Assembly: GCA_937884685.1 (NCBI GenBank)
Contig: CAKZYM010000504.1
Coordinates: 1-9,876 of the forward strand
Length of the DNA: 9,876 nt
Source: an uncultured Calothrix sp.
GTDB lineage: Bacteria; Cyanobacteriota; Cyanobacteriia; Cyanobacteriales; Nostocaceae
Reading direction: 5' to 3'
This document shows, piece after piece, positions 1 through 5,486 of this stretch. The translations under genes and the position numbers were made by a program. Each line of letters starts with the position of its first letter. The stretch's first letter is position 1. The notes under the pieces were generated by a model, which saw nothing but the letters and a program-made list of their open reading frames with translations, did not search any database and was not told the DNA's origin.

Positions 1-205
1 CCAACCAGTATTGTGACAATTGCGTAAGTCCTAAGAAAGTAAAAAGCAGTGGATAAAAACAAGAAACAATCGACGCACAGCAGCTAACATAGCTGAGTTA
101 GAACGTCGAAAATCTAGTTATGCAAAGTCTCAAAACCGTAGATTAGTTAACGGGATATTGCGTCATGGCAACAATATTAAAACCGAGAACGTAAATACTG
201 TGACA
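1..205 (+). pseudogene. Decayed TnpB-family (IS605/IS607-like) fragment, frameshifted, both ends missing
   Basis: Reading from base 62 in frame 2 gives a stretch containing AELERRKSSYAKSQNRRLVN followed by ILRHGNNIKTENVN. This matches the well conserved TnpB segment that runs A-E-L-x-R, then K-S-x-x-x-R-L-V-N-x-I-L, then G-x-x-I-K-T-E. The preceding TnpB segment (D-N-C, then V-K-containing) appears in frame 3 at bases 3-53, so at least one frameshift lies near bases 40-55; frame 2 also has stops at 14-16 and 32-34. After K-T-E-N-V-N the similarity fades and the catalytic part and zinc finger are absent. TnpB proteins are RNA-guided nucleases carried by IS200/IS605 and IS607 elements; this copy cannot be functional. 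The element's start lies before the window. The family call rests on recognised motifs, not on a search. Confidence 0.65.
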
Positions 206-237
206 CTATTTAAAAAACCTCACACAAAAAATCAATC

Positions 238-1197
238 ATGGAAAAACGCAGTTTAGGTCAATCCAGTATTAAAATCACTCCCATTCTGATGGGAACTTGG
301 CAAGCTGGAAAAAAGTGGTGGGTCGGAATTGAGGATGCTGATTCGATTAAAGCTATACGAGCGGCTTTTGAAAATGGTATCACTACTATCGATACTGCTG
401 AAGTCTATGGTGAGGGTCATTCGGAGCAAATTGTTGCTGAAGCAGTATCAGATGTCCGAGATAAAGTTGAATATGCAACGAAGGTTTTTGCCAATCATCT
501 TAAATATCAAGAAGTAATTGAAGCTTGCGAGCGTTCTTTAAAGAATCTCAAAACCGACTACATTGATTTATATCAAATCCATTGGCCGAGCGGTGCTTTC
601 AATAGCGAAATTGTTCCTATAGAAGAGACAATGAACGCGCTCAACAAGTTAAAAGAACAAGGTAAAATCCGAGCAATTGGCGTATCAAACTTTTCTCGCA
701 ATCAACTGGAGGAAGCTGCAAAGTACGGCAGAATTGACAGTTTACAACCACCTTATTCTTTATTTTGGCGAAAGGTTGAAAGCGATGCAATGCCTTACTG
801 TATTGAAAATAATATTTCTATTCTGGCTTATTCCCCTTTAGCCCAAGGATTGCTAACTGGAAAATTTGATGCTTCTCATAAATTTCCAGAAGGTGATAAT
901 CGCGCTAACAACCAGCTATTTCAAGGGGAAAACATGAAACGCGCTCAACAAGCTCTAGACCAACTGCGTCCAATGGCCGAAGAGCATCAATGCAGTCTCG
1001 CACAACTGTCATTAGCATGGTTAATTGCTCAGCCTCAAAGTAATGCGATAGCAGGGGCACGTATTGCAGAACACGTAATATCAAATGCTCAAGCTGCTGA
1101 AGTAAAACTCTCTCAAGACGAATTAAAACAAATAGACGCGATTGGAAAAACCGTCACCAGCCATCATGATGATAGTCCAGTGATGTGGACTTGGTAG
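238..1197 (+). CDS. Aldo/keto reductase
   Basis: The 319-residue protein is a full-length member of the aldo/keto reductase superfamily, soluble (alpha/beta)8-barrel enzymes that reduce carbonyl compounds with NAD(P)H. The catalytic tetrad is visible: Asp52 and Tyr57 in IDTAEVYGEG, Lys82 in ATKVF, and His115 in YQIHWP. Also typical are IRAIGVSNFS near residue 146, the barrel strand SILAYSPLAQGLLTGKF near 194-210, and the C-terminal cofactor-binding stretch with IAGAR near 273. Substrate is not predictable; many relatives are annotated as general oxidoreductases. The ATG at 238 is the natural start because the conserved R-x-L-G-x-S motif follows at once, but there is no clear Shine-Dalgarno sequence (upstream bases are ACAAAAAATCAATC). 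The gene stands alone: a transposase remnant lies before it and a 640-base spacer after it. No obvious terminator directly follows. Confidence 0.93.
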   Translation: MEKRSLGQSSIKITPILMGTWQAGKKWWVGIEDADSIKAIRAAFENGITTIDTAEVYGEGHSEQIVAEAVSDVRDKVEYATKVFANHLKYQEVIEACERSLKNLKTDYIDLYQIHWPSGAFNSEIVPIEETMNALNKLKEQGKIRAIGVSNFSRNQLEEAAKYGRIDSLQPPYSLFWRKVESDAMPYCIENNISILAYSPLAQGLLTGKFDASHKFPEGDNRANNQLFQGENMKRAQQALDQLRPMAEEHQCSLAQLSLAWLIAQPQSNAIAGARIAEHVISNAQAAEVKLSQDELKQIDAIGKTVTSHHDDSPVMWTW

Positions 1198-1222
1198 TCA
1201 GTTATCAGTGAACAGTCAAGAA

Positions 1223-1334
1223 GAGATAGGAGTTAGGAGTTAGGAGTTAGGAGATAGGAGTTAGGAGTTAGGAGTAAGGAGTTAGGAGTTAGGAGTTAGG
1301 AGTTTAGAGTTAGGAGTTAAGAGTTAAGAGTTTT
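1223..1334. repeat. Heptanucleotide tandem repeat (STRR), 16 units of GAGTTAG
   Basis: Sixteen consecutive 7-bp units fill exactly 112 bases without any insertion or deletion. The consensus is GAGTTAG; variants are GAGATAG (1223, 1251), GAGTAAG (1272), GAGTTTA (1300), GAGTTAA (1314, 1321) and a last unit GAGTTTT (1328). Arrays of this kind are the short tandemly repeated repetitive sequences of heterocystous cyanobacteria, found between genes. The function is unknown. Variant units cluster at the 3' end, as expected if that end is the older one. Confidence 0.95.
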
Positions 1335-1398
1335 AAATAAATAGTTCAGTAGTAAGTAGTGAAATAGTTATTTGTTTCATATCCCTTTTTGCTTATTT

Positions 1399-1419
1399 CC
1401 CAATTCCCAATTCCCAATT
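1399..1419. repeat. Short heptanucleotide repeat, 3 units of CCCAATT
   Basis: Three perfect CCCAATT units occupy 1399-1419, followed by a worn fourth (TCTCAATT). This is a second STRR sequence class, 64 bases after the GAGTTAG array ends. Confidence 0.85.
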
Positions 1420-1747
1420 TCTCAATTATTACGGAATTTGAAGACTCGTAAACTTCGGTTAATAGAGGGTTTCATTATTTTGGAAAGGTGATAAATTAAT
1501 AAGTAAGGCACAAGCAAAGGAAGATAAGCTCAGTTGGGTAAGTGACAATGTGTCTTCGGTCAAAACCCAGGTAAATTTCAGCATAAAAAAAGGGCATGTA
1601 CCAATTTTTGGTAAGCCAAGCTCCTAGATAGGAAAATGTGTAAATGCGTTGTTTGCTATGAGTTAAGTAAACTTTAGTTTTAGAATTTTTCAAATCTCTA
1701 ATTCATTGACCAAAAATAAAGATTTGACCTTAATAAATCTTAATCGC

Positions 1748-1786
1748 AAAGCCTGGTAAACCGTTTTACCAGGCTTTAGATTTTTA
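1748..1786. terminator. Perfect 13-bp hairpin, probable transcription terminator between convergent genes
   Basis: AAAGCCTGGTAAA (1748-1760) and its exact complement TTTACCAGGCTTT (1765-1777) are separated by a 4-base loop. On the plus strand AGATTTTTA follows; on the minus strand the stem is followed by a weaker GCGATTAAG. It lies about 60 bases past the mscS-like stop codon on the minus strand, so it is placed to end that transcript, although the better T-run is on the plus strand, where it would stop transcripts arriving from the aldo/keto reductase side. A bidirectional role is plausible. Confidence 0.75.
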
Positions 1787-1813
1787 TGGGTTTCTACAAG
1801 ATACTCGCTAAAG

Positions 1814-1835
1814 TATTGCCTAAATATTGCCTAAA
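1814..1835. repeat. Tandem duplication of an 11-bp unit
   Basis: TATTGCCTAAA occurs twice back to back (1814-1824 and 1825-1835), ending two bases short of the mscS-like stop codon at 1838-1840. It is probably a slippage product and too short to classify further. Confidence 0.8.
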
Positions 1836-1837
1836 TA

Positions 1838-2755
1838 TTACTGTCTATAATTATCGCTAAAGTCAGCTTGGTAAGAGGCATTTCCATCATCTGAAGCTGG
1901 CATGTAATCGTTGTACTTGTCCTGGTTGTAATAGTATAGGGTACGAATTGGGTAAGGAATATTAATATCAGCTTTGTCAAAAGCTTGTTTTATACTCAGA
2001 ATTGCTCTGGTTTTGGCATGACGCACTTGTTTTTGTTGAGGTAGAGTCCAATAGCGGACAACGAAATCAATAGAGCTATCACCAAAAGAAACTAAATCAA
2101 TTTCTGGTGCTGGCTTATCTAATACCCCTTGAACTTGCGAAATTGTTGTTTCTAAAATTTCTGTAGCTTGTGATAAAGAAGTATTGTAATCTACACCAAC
2201 AGCTAAGTCGGTACGTCTGTGGTCAAATGCTGTTCTTACTTGAACTACGCTGGTAAATACTGTTGAATTAGGAATTACAACTCGTTCTCCACCATAAGTA
2301 ATTATCTGGGTAGTACGAATATCAATTTGGTCAACGGTACCCTCATAATCGTTAACAATTATTTGGTCACCAATCCGAAAAGGCTGCTGCAAAAGTATTA
2401 AAATACCTGCTAAAAAGTTTTTGAAAATATCTTGAAAAGCGAAACCAATTGCCACAGAGCTAAGACCGAGAGTAGCAATTATATCTCCTAACCTTAAACC
2501 GGGGAAAGCAATTACACAAGCTAGAAGAATTCCAAAAACCCATGTTACTGTAGAAGCAATCTTTGCCATTAAAAATTGTAGCGATTTACTGCTAACAGTT
2601 CTTCTAGCAATGTTTTGAGCTATACTCTGGGCAAATTGAGCAGCAAATCTAGTTAAGAATAAGATTATTATTGCCGTTAATAATGCAGGAAAAATTTTTA
2701 CTGCACTGCCAACTAATTCTTCTACACTTTTCTTGATTGTATCTACAAATACCAT
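1838..2755 (-). CDS. MscS-family small-conductance mechanosensitive channel
   Basis: From the ATG at 2755 the protein has 305 residues, near the length of E. coli MscS. MscS channels sit in the inner membrane as heptamers and open under membrane tension to release solutes on osmotic downshock. Three membrane segments are visible at about 17-39, 64-85 and 90-122; the third holds the family hallmark VAIGFAFQD followed by N-F-x-A-G, the pore-lining helix. The cytoplasmic part begins with PFRIGDQI (about 125-132), then the beta domain with V-I-P-N-S (about 160-164). A hydrophilic Ser/Asp/Asn-rich tail of about 20 residues ends the protein. A GTG at 2764 would add three residues (M-E-K); I prefer ATG 2755 because GGA lies four bases upstream, while nothing resembles a ribosome site before the GTG. 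The gene is monocistronic, with the hairpin at 1748-1786 beyond its stop. Confidence 0.93.
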   Translation of the reverse strand: MVFVDTIKKSVEELVGSAVKIFPALLTAIIILFLTRFAAQFAQSIAQNIARRTVSSKSLQFLMAKIASTVTWVFGILLACVIAFPGLRLGDIIATLGLSSVAIGFAFQDIFKNFLAGILILLQQPFRIGDQIIVNDYEGTVDQIDIRTTQIITYGGERVVIPNSTVFTSVVQVRTAFDHRRTDLAVGVDYNTSLSQATEILETTISQVQGVLDKPAPEIDLVSFGDSSIDFVVRYWTLPQQKQVRHAKTRAILSIKQAFDKADINIPYPIRTLYYYNQDKYNDYMPASDDGNASYQADFSDNYRQ

Positions 2756-3183
2756 TTTTTCCACTAAGACTTATACAAATGAATGAGATATAAATTTGTT
2801 AACTACATGATGATTTTAGTTGAGGATATATATATCAAAATTGTGAATTGAAAAATAACGATAATTTAAAGATATTATTAAAACCATACGATATAAAAAT
2901 TTTAATTTAAGCTTTTACAATTTGGCAATCTATCAAGTGTTGAATAGTGAAAAAGATAGTATCTGTCTAAAGAATTAACTATAAATATAACTAAAGACTG
3001 AGATTATATTTTTTATACAGTGAGTATTGAAATTAGATTTATCGGGTTTATACTAAACGCGCTAATTTCTTTCTCATTATCAAATAAGCAGCTGCAAAAA
3101 AAAATGCCAAGGGTTTGACCCCTGACAAATTACAACTAAGTTTTACAACACACAACCACACAAAACTAGTGAGGTCTATAACC

Positions 3184-3234
3184 ATGTTAAAGAAATTCCG
3201 CAATTTTGGCGTACAAGTTAATGCTTTTGTTTGA
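3184..3234 (+). CDS. Possible 16-residue peptide (unrecognised small ORF)
   Basis: ATG at 3184 opens a frame for MLKKFRNFGVQVNAFV and ends at TGA 3232-3234. GTGAGG lies 9 bases before the ATG, one of the better ribosome sites in the window, which is the only reason to list it. The peptide starts basic and ends hydrophobic. A second short frame starting at ATG 3221 overlaps its end in another frame (28 residues, containing FDELCLVSGSY). It could be a leader peptide, a worn 5' end of a lost gene, or chance. It is about 190 bases before the methyltransferase gene. I do not recognise a family. Confidence 0.2.
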   Translation: MLKKFRNFGVQVNAFV

Positions 3235-3357
3235 TGAGCTTTGTTTAGTCTCAGGTTCGTATAAGATAAATTTCAGTAAGAATAATCCGCTAAAGTTCTT
3301 GCTATAACTAATGATTACAGAATTACTACCGATTATTTTTTCAGTAGAAATATTACA

Positions 3358-3387
3358 TTGAAAACGAAAATTGGTGCATGATTATAT
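3358..3387 (+). promoter_or_regulatory. Candidate promoter for the methyltransferase gene
   Basis: TTGAAA at 3358-3363 and TTATAT at 3382-3387 are spaced by 18 bases, resembling a sigma-70-type -35/-10 pair. The -10 ends 40 bases before the start codon at 3428. In DNA this AT-rich such matches are frequent, so this is only a candidate. Confidence 0.3.
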
Positions 3388-3427
3388 TTATTGTGCTTTT
3401 TCAGGGTAAAAGTTAGGGAATAATATC

Positions 3428-4159
3428 ATGCAAGTATTTCCAGGTGAGGTTTTCGCTCAAACTAAAGATTTTGATGCTGGTATGCGTGAATTAATGCCAT
3501 ACTATGACGACATGCTTGAAGCTGTTGCTCGCTGTGTTCCTTCAAAGTCTTGTCGTATTCTGGAATTGGGTTGTGGTACGGGTGAACTTAGCTTGAAAAT
3601 ACTCAATCGTTGTCCAGATGCTCAAGTTATCGCTCTTGATTACTCACCTAGAATGATTGAATTTGCTGGGGAAAAAATTGTTAAAGCTGGATATCAGCAG
3701 TGGAAAGGTATAGAAGCTGATTTCGGGGAATGGGTTGATAATTCCGAAAAGTTTGATATTGGTACGGAATTTGATGCTTGTGTTTCGTCGTTAGCAATTC
3801 ATCATCTCAGCGACGAAATGAAAGCAAAATTATTTCAACGTATTGGTAAAAGTCTCAAAAGTGGTGGCTGTTTTTGGAATGCTGACCCAGTTTTATCAGA
3901 ATCTCCAATATTAGAAGAAATATATCAAGCTGTAGGTGAAGAATGGGCAAAAAAGCAAGGAAACACTATAAAAGAAGTTCGTTCTCGCTTAGCTAGCAAT
4001 AGTGATTCTGTAGATTATGCTGCTAGTCACGGTTATTCGAGCCAAGACCAATTAGCAACCTTAGATGCACAATTACAAATGTTGAAGAAAGCCGGGTTTA
4101 ATGTTGTAGCAGTACCTTGGAAATATTATCAATCCGCAGTTTTTGGTGGAATCATTTGA
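3428..4159 (+). CDS. Class I SAM-dependent methyltransferase
   Basis: The 243-residue protein carries a Rossmann-fold methyltransferase domain. Motif I, ILELGCGTG, is at residues 44-52 and binds S-adenosylmethionine; the acidic residue ending strand 2 is Asp71 in VIALDYS; Asp98 in EADF fits the adenine-contacting position; FDACVSSLAIHHL (115-127) is strand 4 with the usual His-His seen in small-molecule methyltransferases of the Methyltransf_11/25 type. The C-terminal third is mostly helical and should carry substrate specificity, ending in PWKYYQSAVFGG. The substrate cannot be predicted. It is soluble, with no signal peptide. The start is well supported: AGGGAA at 3415-3420 lies 7 bases before the ATG. 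It is a single-gene unit with its own promoter candidate upstream and an intrinsic terminator 28 bases after the stop codon. Confidence 0.9.
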   Translation: MQVFPGEVFAQTKDFDAGMRELMPYYDDMLEAVARCVPSKSCRILELGCGTGELSLKILNRCPDAQVIALDYSPRMIEFAGEKIVKAGYQQWKGIEADFGEWVDNSEKFDIGTEFDACVSSLAIHHLSDEMKAKLFQRIGKSLKSGGCFWNADPVLSESPILEEIYQAVGEEWAKKQGNTIKEVRSRLASNSDSVDYAASHGYSSQDQLATLDAQLQMLKKAGFNVVAVPWKYYQSAVFGGII

Positions 4160-4186
4160 ATTATTGATGAAAATCTAATTTATTCT

Positions 4187-4209
4187 ACGGGTATTCTGCC
4201 CGTTTTTTT
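4187..4209 (+). terminator. Rho-independent terminator of the methyltransferase gene
   Basis: ACGGGT (4187-4192) pairs with GCCCGT (4198-4203), with one G-T wobble at the base of a 5-base loop, and is followed at once by seven T residues (4203-4209). This is the textbook intrinsic-terminator form and sits 28 bases after the stop codon at 4159. Confidence 0.85.
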
Positions 4210-4314
4210 CATTAAAAAACCTTCAAATTTAGATAATAAATGTGAACAATTATTGCGTAGCCATAAAAAATATTTTCTACACGGCATTAATAAATATAAA
4301 TAAGTAACATGGCC

Positions 4315-4345
4315 AAAATTCGGTGAATTTTGATAAATTCAAAAT
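4315..4345. repeat. Overlapping AT-rich palindromes
   Basis: AAAATTC and GAATTTT form a 7-bp inverted repeat around GGT (4315-4331). ATTTTGA and TCAAAAT form another around TAAAT (4327-4345), so GAATTTT can pair in either direction. It lies 6 bases before the 60-bp inverted-repeat element and may be part of the same mobile or structured unit. Confidence 0.5.
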
Positions 4346-4350
4346 CATTT

Positions 4351-4410
4351 TATAGCGTTTATCAAGCTACTGGGTTACAGTTTGACCTTAATAGACTGGG
4401 AAACGCTATA
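4351..4410. repeat. 60-bp element with perfect 10-bp terminal inverted repeats (MITE-like)
   Basis: TATAGCGTTT (4351-4360) and AAACGCTATA (4401-4410) are exact inverted copies around a 40-bp core. Both ends carry TA at the outer edge, which fits TA target duplication as made by IS630/Tc1-mariner-type transposases. The core contains the direct repeat ACTGGG (4369-4374 and 4395-4400). It has no coding potential. A miniature inverted-repeat element is the simplest reading; a long-loop RNA hairpin or a protein binding pair is the alternative. Confidence 0.5.
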
Positions 4411-4452
4411 TTATCTCATTAAATTATTTTTCGGTATCTTCCATAGGTAATT

Positions 4453-4501
4453 CAGAATCCAGAATCCAGAATCTAAAATCCAAAATCCAAAATCCAAAAT
4501 A
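4453..4501. repeat. Heptanucleotide tandem repeat, 7 units CAGAATC/CAAAATC
   Basis: Seven 7-bp units lie in exact register: three CAGAATC (4453-4473), one TAAAATC, two CAAAATC and a final CAAAATA. The array changes from a CAGAATC half to a CAAAATC half, so each variant spread locally. It is a third STRR sequence class in this window. Confidence 0.9.
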
Positions 4502-4523
4502 TTATTAGGGAGAACATCTTTAG

Positions 4524-4802
4524 ATGGGTCGAAAAAAACTGAAAAAATCACATGGTTTCAGGTTCACTCATTCACTTAGTTACAGATGTCCTATCTGTTG
4601 TATGGTCTCACCCTATATGTTGGAATAGATTGCAGTTAACGGTTCTCTAACCCAGCGGGAATGGGCTTTTGAAACTTTTAACCTTTCGGCTCAAACCCGA
4701 GGAAGACGGATAGGTTTGGGGAATAAGGTAGAAGCACCACAAACAGCCCAAAATAACCGAATTGTTGATGCAAAAATTCTCAACAGCTACCTGGTAACAT
4801 AG
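4524..4802 (+). pseudogene. Broken small reading frame with one internal TAG, possible IS-end remnant
   Basis: ATG at 4524, preceded by AGGGAGA at 4507-4513, opens a basic 34-residue frame (start MGRKKLKKSHGF) containing RCPICC, and stops at TAG 4626-4628. The same frame then continues open for 57 more codons to TAG 4800-4802, with stretches TQREWAFETFNLS, RGRRIGLGNKVEAP and RIVDAKILNSYL. Ninety-two sense codons with a single stop suggest a decayed gene more than chance, though AT-rich spacers do produce such frames. The second half reminds me of sequence at the 3' ends of cyanobacterial TnpB-carrying insertion sequences, but I cannot verify this. It ends 66 bases before a truncated transport gene. 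Family unrecognised. Confidence 0.25.
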
Positions 4803-4867
4803 TTAGGAAAGAAGCTGAATCTCTTACTGGTGATTAAGCAGTAGACGAAACTTTCCAGCCTTGACCT

Positions 4868-5059
4868 TTATATCGAAATTTCGCCACTAGCAGCGTTAAT
4901 ATTTAATCTGGTTTGAGTACAAGCGGGAATATTTTTGATATAAGAAGGAAAATCGCATTCATGGGAACGTCCGACTATCACATCGGCTAAACCTAATGCG
5001 ACCAATCTTTCCGTTCCACTAAGAATCAACGAAACTATTTTGAACCTGTCTTTCATCAT
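4868..5059 (-). pseudogene. 5' fragment of a BtuF/FepB-like (cobalamin-type) substrate-binding protein gene
   Basis: The 63-residue frame contains KIVSLILSGTERLVALGL and VGRSHECDFP, then NIPACTQTRLN. These match the start of periplasmic-binding proteins of the cobalamin/iron-siderophore ABC family, whose members begin R-I-V-S-L-L-P-S-A-T-E and carry V-G-R-S-H-E-C-D-Y-P before a conserved P-V-x-T-x-x-R segment. Complete proteins have roughly 280-310 residues, so about four fifths are missing. The similarity stops with the TAA at 4868-4870, and no continuation is found in any minus-strand frame below 4868. The conserved Pro in the first motif is replaced by Leu, which fits decay. There is no ribosome site before ATG 5059 (ATG 5056 is an alternative). 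Probably a deletion or insertion remnant; expression cannot be excluded. Confidence 0.7.
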
Positions 5060-5476
5060 AGTTTAACTCGAAGACAATAACTGATATTACTGTAATTTTG
5101 AGCGTTTTTAACTATTTAAATAATCTATCTACAGATTTAAGTGCAGTAGTTGTTAAATAATCGTAACCATACTTGTTATCCTAATTACCTGTTTATCACT
5201 CCAAAATTACTGAACAAATTCCTTTTTCTCTAACTACTCTTCTTCTCGTTTAATTTAATTAGATAATTATCTAACGAAATATAATTGGTTCTGAGGCAAT
5301 GTTGGAAAACTCTGCTTCAAATTATGCAAGATATATGGTCAGTAAGTTTCAAATTACTTCTGTTTCTGTTATTTTACGTAAATACACGCGATTAAAAGTT
5401 TTTTTCATACTTGTAAGGTATTATGAGACACTAATAATGCTTTGATTACGTCGCGATATTATACAATTGCTCTATC
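5060..5476. other. Spacer upstream of the hybrid histidine kinase gene
   Basis: About 420 AT-rich bases separate the truncated transporter fragment (-) from the kinase gene (+). I see no open frame, RNA gene or repeat that I can support. TTTTTTTCATACTTGTAAGG followed by TATTAT (5423-5428 region start) is a weak promoter-like stretch and nothing more. Confidence 0.4.
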
Positions 5477-5481
5477 GGTGA
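5477..5481 (+). promoter_or_regulatory. Ribosome binding site supporting the kinase start at 5487
   Basis: GGTGA lies 5 bases before ATG 5487. The frame remains open upstream to a TTG at 5442, but no Shine-Dalgarno-like sequence precedes that codon and the added 15 residues match nothing in the receiver-like domain, whose first strand begins just after ATG 5487. Confidence 0.45.
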
Positions 5482-5486
5482 CGAGC

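Larger units (their letters stand above)
1198..1837. other. Gene-poor spacer between aldo/keto reductase and MscS genes
   Basis: This 640-base spacer holds two heptanucleotide arrays, one strong hairpin and an 11-bp tandem duplication, listed separately. Bases 1199-1217 (CAGTTATCAGTGAACAGT) look like a worn heptamer run of the CAGTTAT type. The stretch 1428-1747 shows no gene I can support: a 65-codon minus-strand open frame at 1496-1693 has no recognisable similarity or ribosome site. The two flanking genes converge here, so the spacer contains only 3' ends. Confidence 0.6.
2756..3427. other. AT-rich divergent spacer between MscS and methyltransferase genes
   Basis: About 670 very AT-rich bases separate two divergent genes, so both promoters should lie here. 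I see a short open frame with a good ribosome site (3184-3234) and a promoter-like pair near the methyltransferase gene (3358-3387), listed separately. A small G-C hairpin (AGGG, TTTGA, CCCT) occurs near 3109-3122. No longer gene, RNA gene or known riboswitch is recognisable. Confidence 0.55.

Noticed and set aside
215..235. Yfr1-like small RNA motif (CCTCACAC before the reductase gene)
   Set aside because: Only eight bases of the conserved core match and no flanking hairpins or terminator are present.
329..517. 62-codon plus-strand frame inside the aldo/keto reductase gene
   Set aside because: Out-of-frame shadow of a fully conserved enzyme domain.
1223..1334. CRISPR array
   Set aside because: The periodicity is 7 bp with no spacers; it is a simple tandem repeat.
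1496..1693. 65-codon minus-strand open frame rich in aromatic residues
   Set aside because: It has no ribosome site, no recognisable motif and lies in an AT-rich repeat spacer; an open frame of this length is expected by chance.
4500..4870. Cobalamin riboswitch or group II intron near the BtuF-like fragment
   Set aside because: I looked for the B12-box and the domain V hairpin with flanking GAGCCGTATG-like sequence and found neither on either strand.
5442..5486. TTG start for the kinase gene
   Set aside because: It would add 15 residues unrelated to the receiver-like domain and has no ribosome site, while ATG 5487 has GGTGA five bases upstream.
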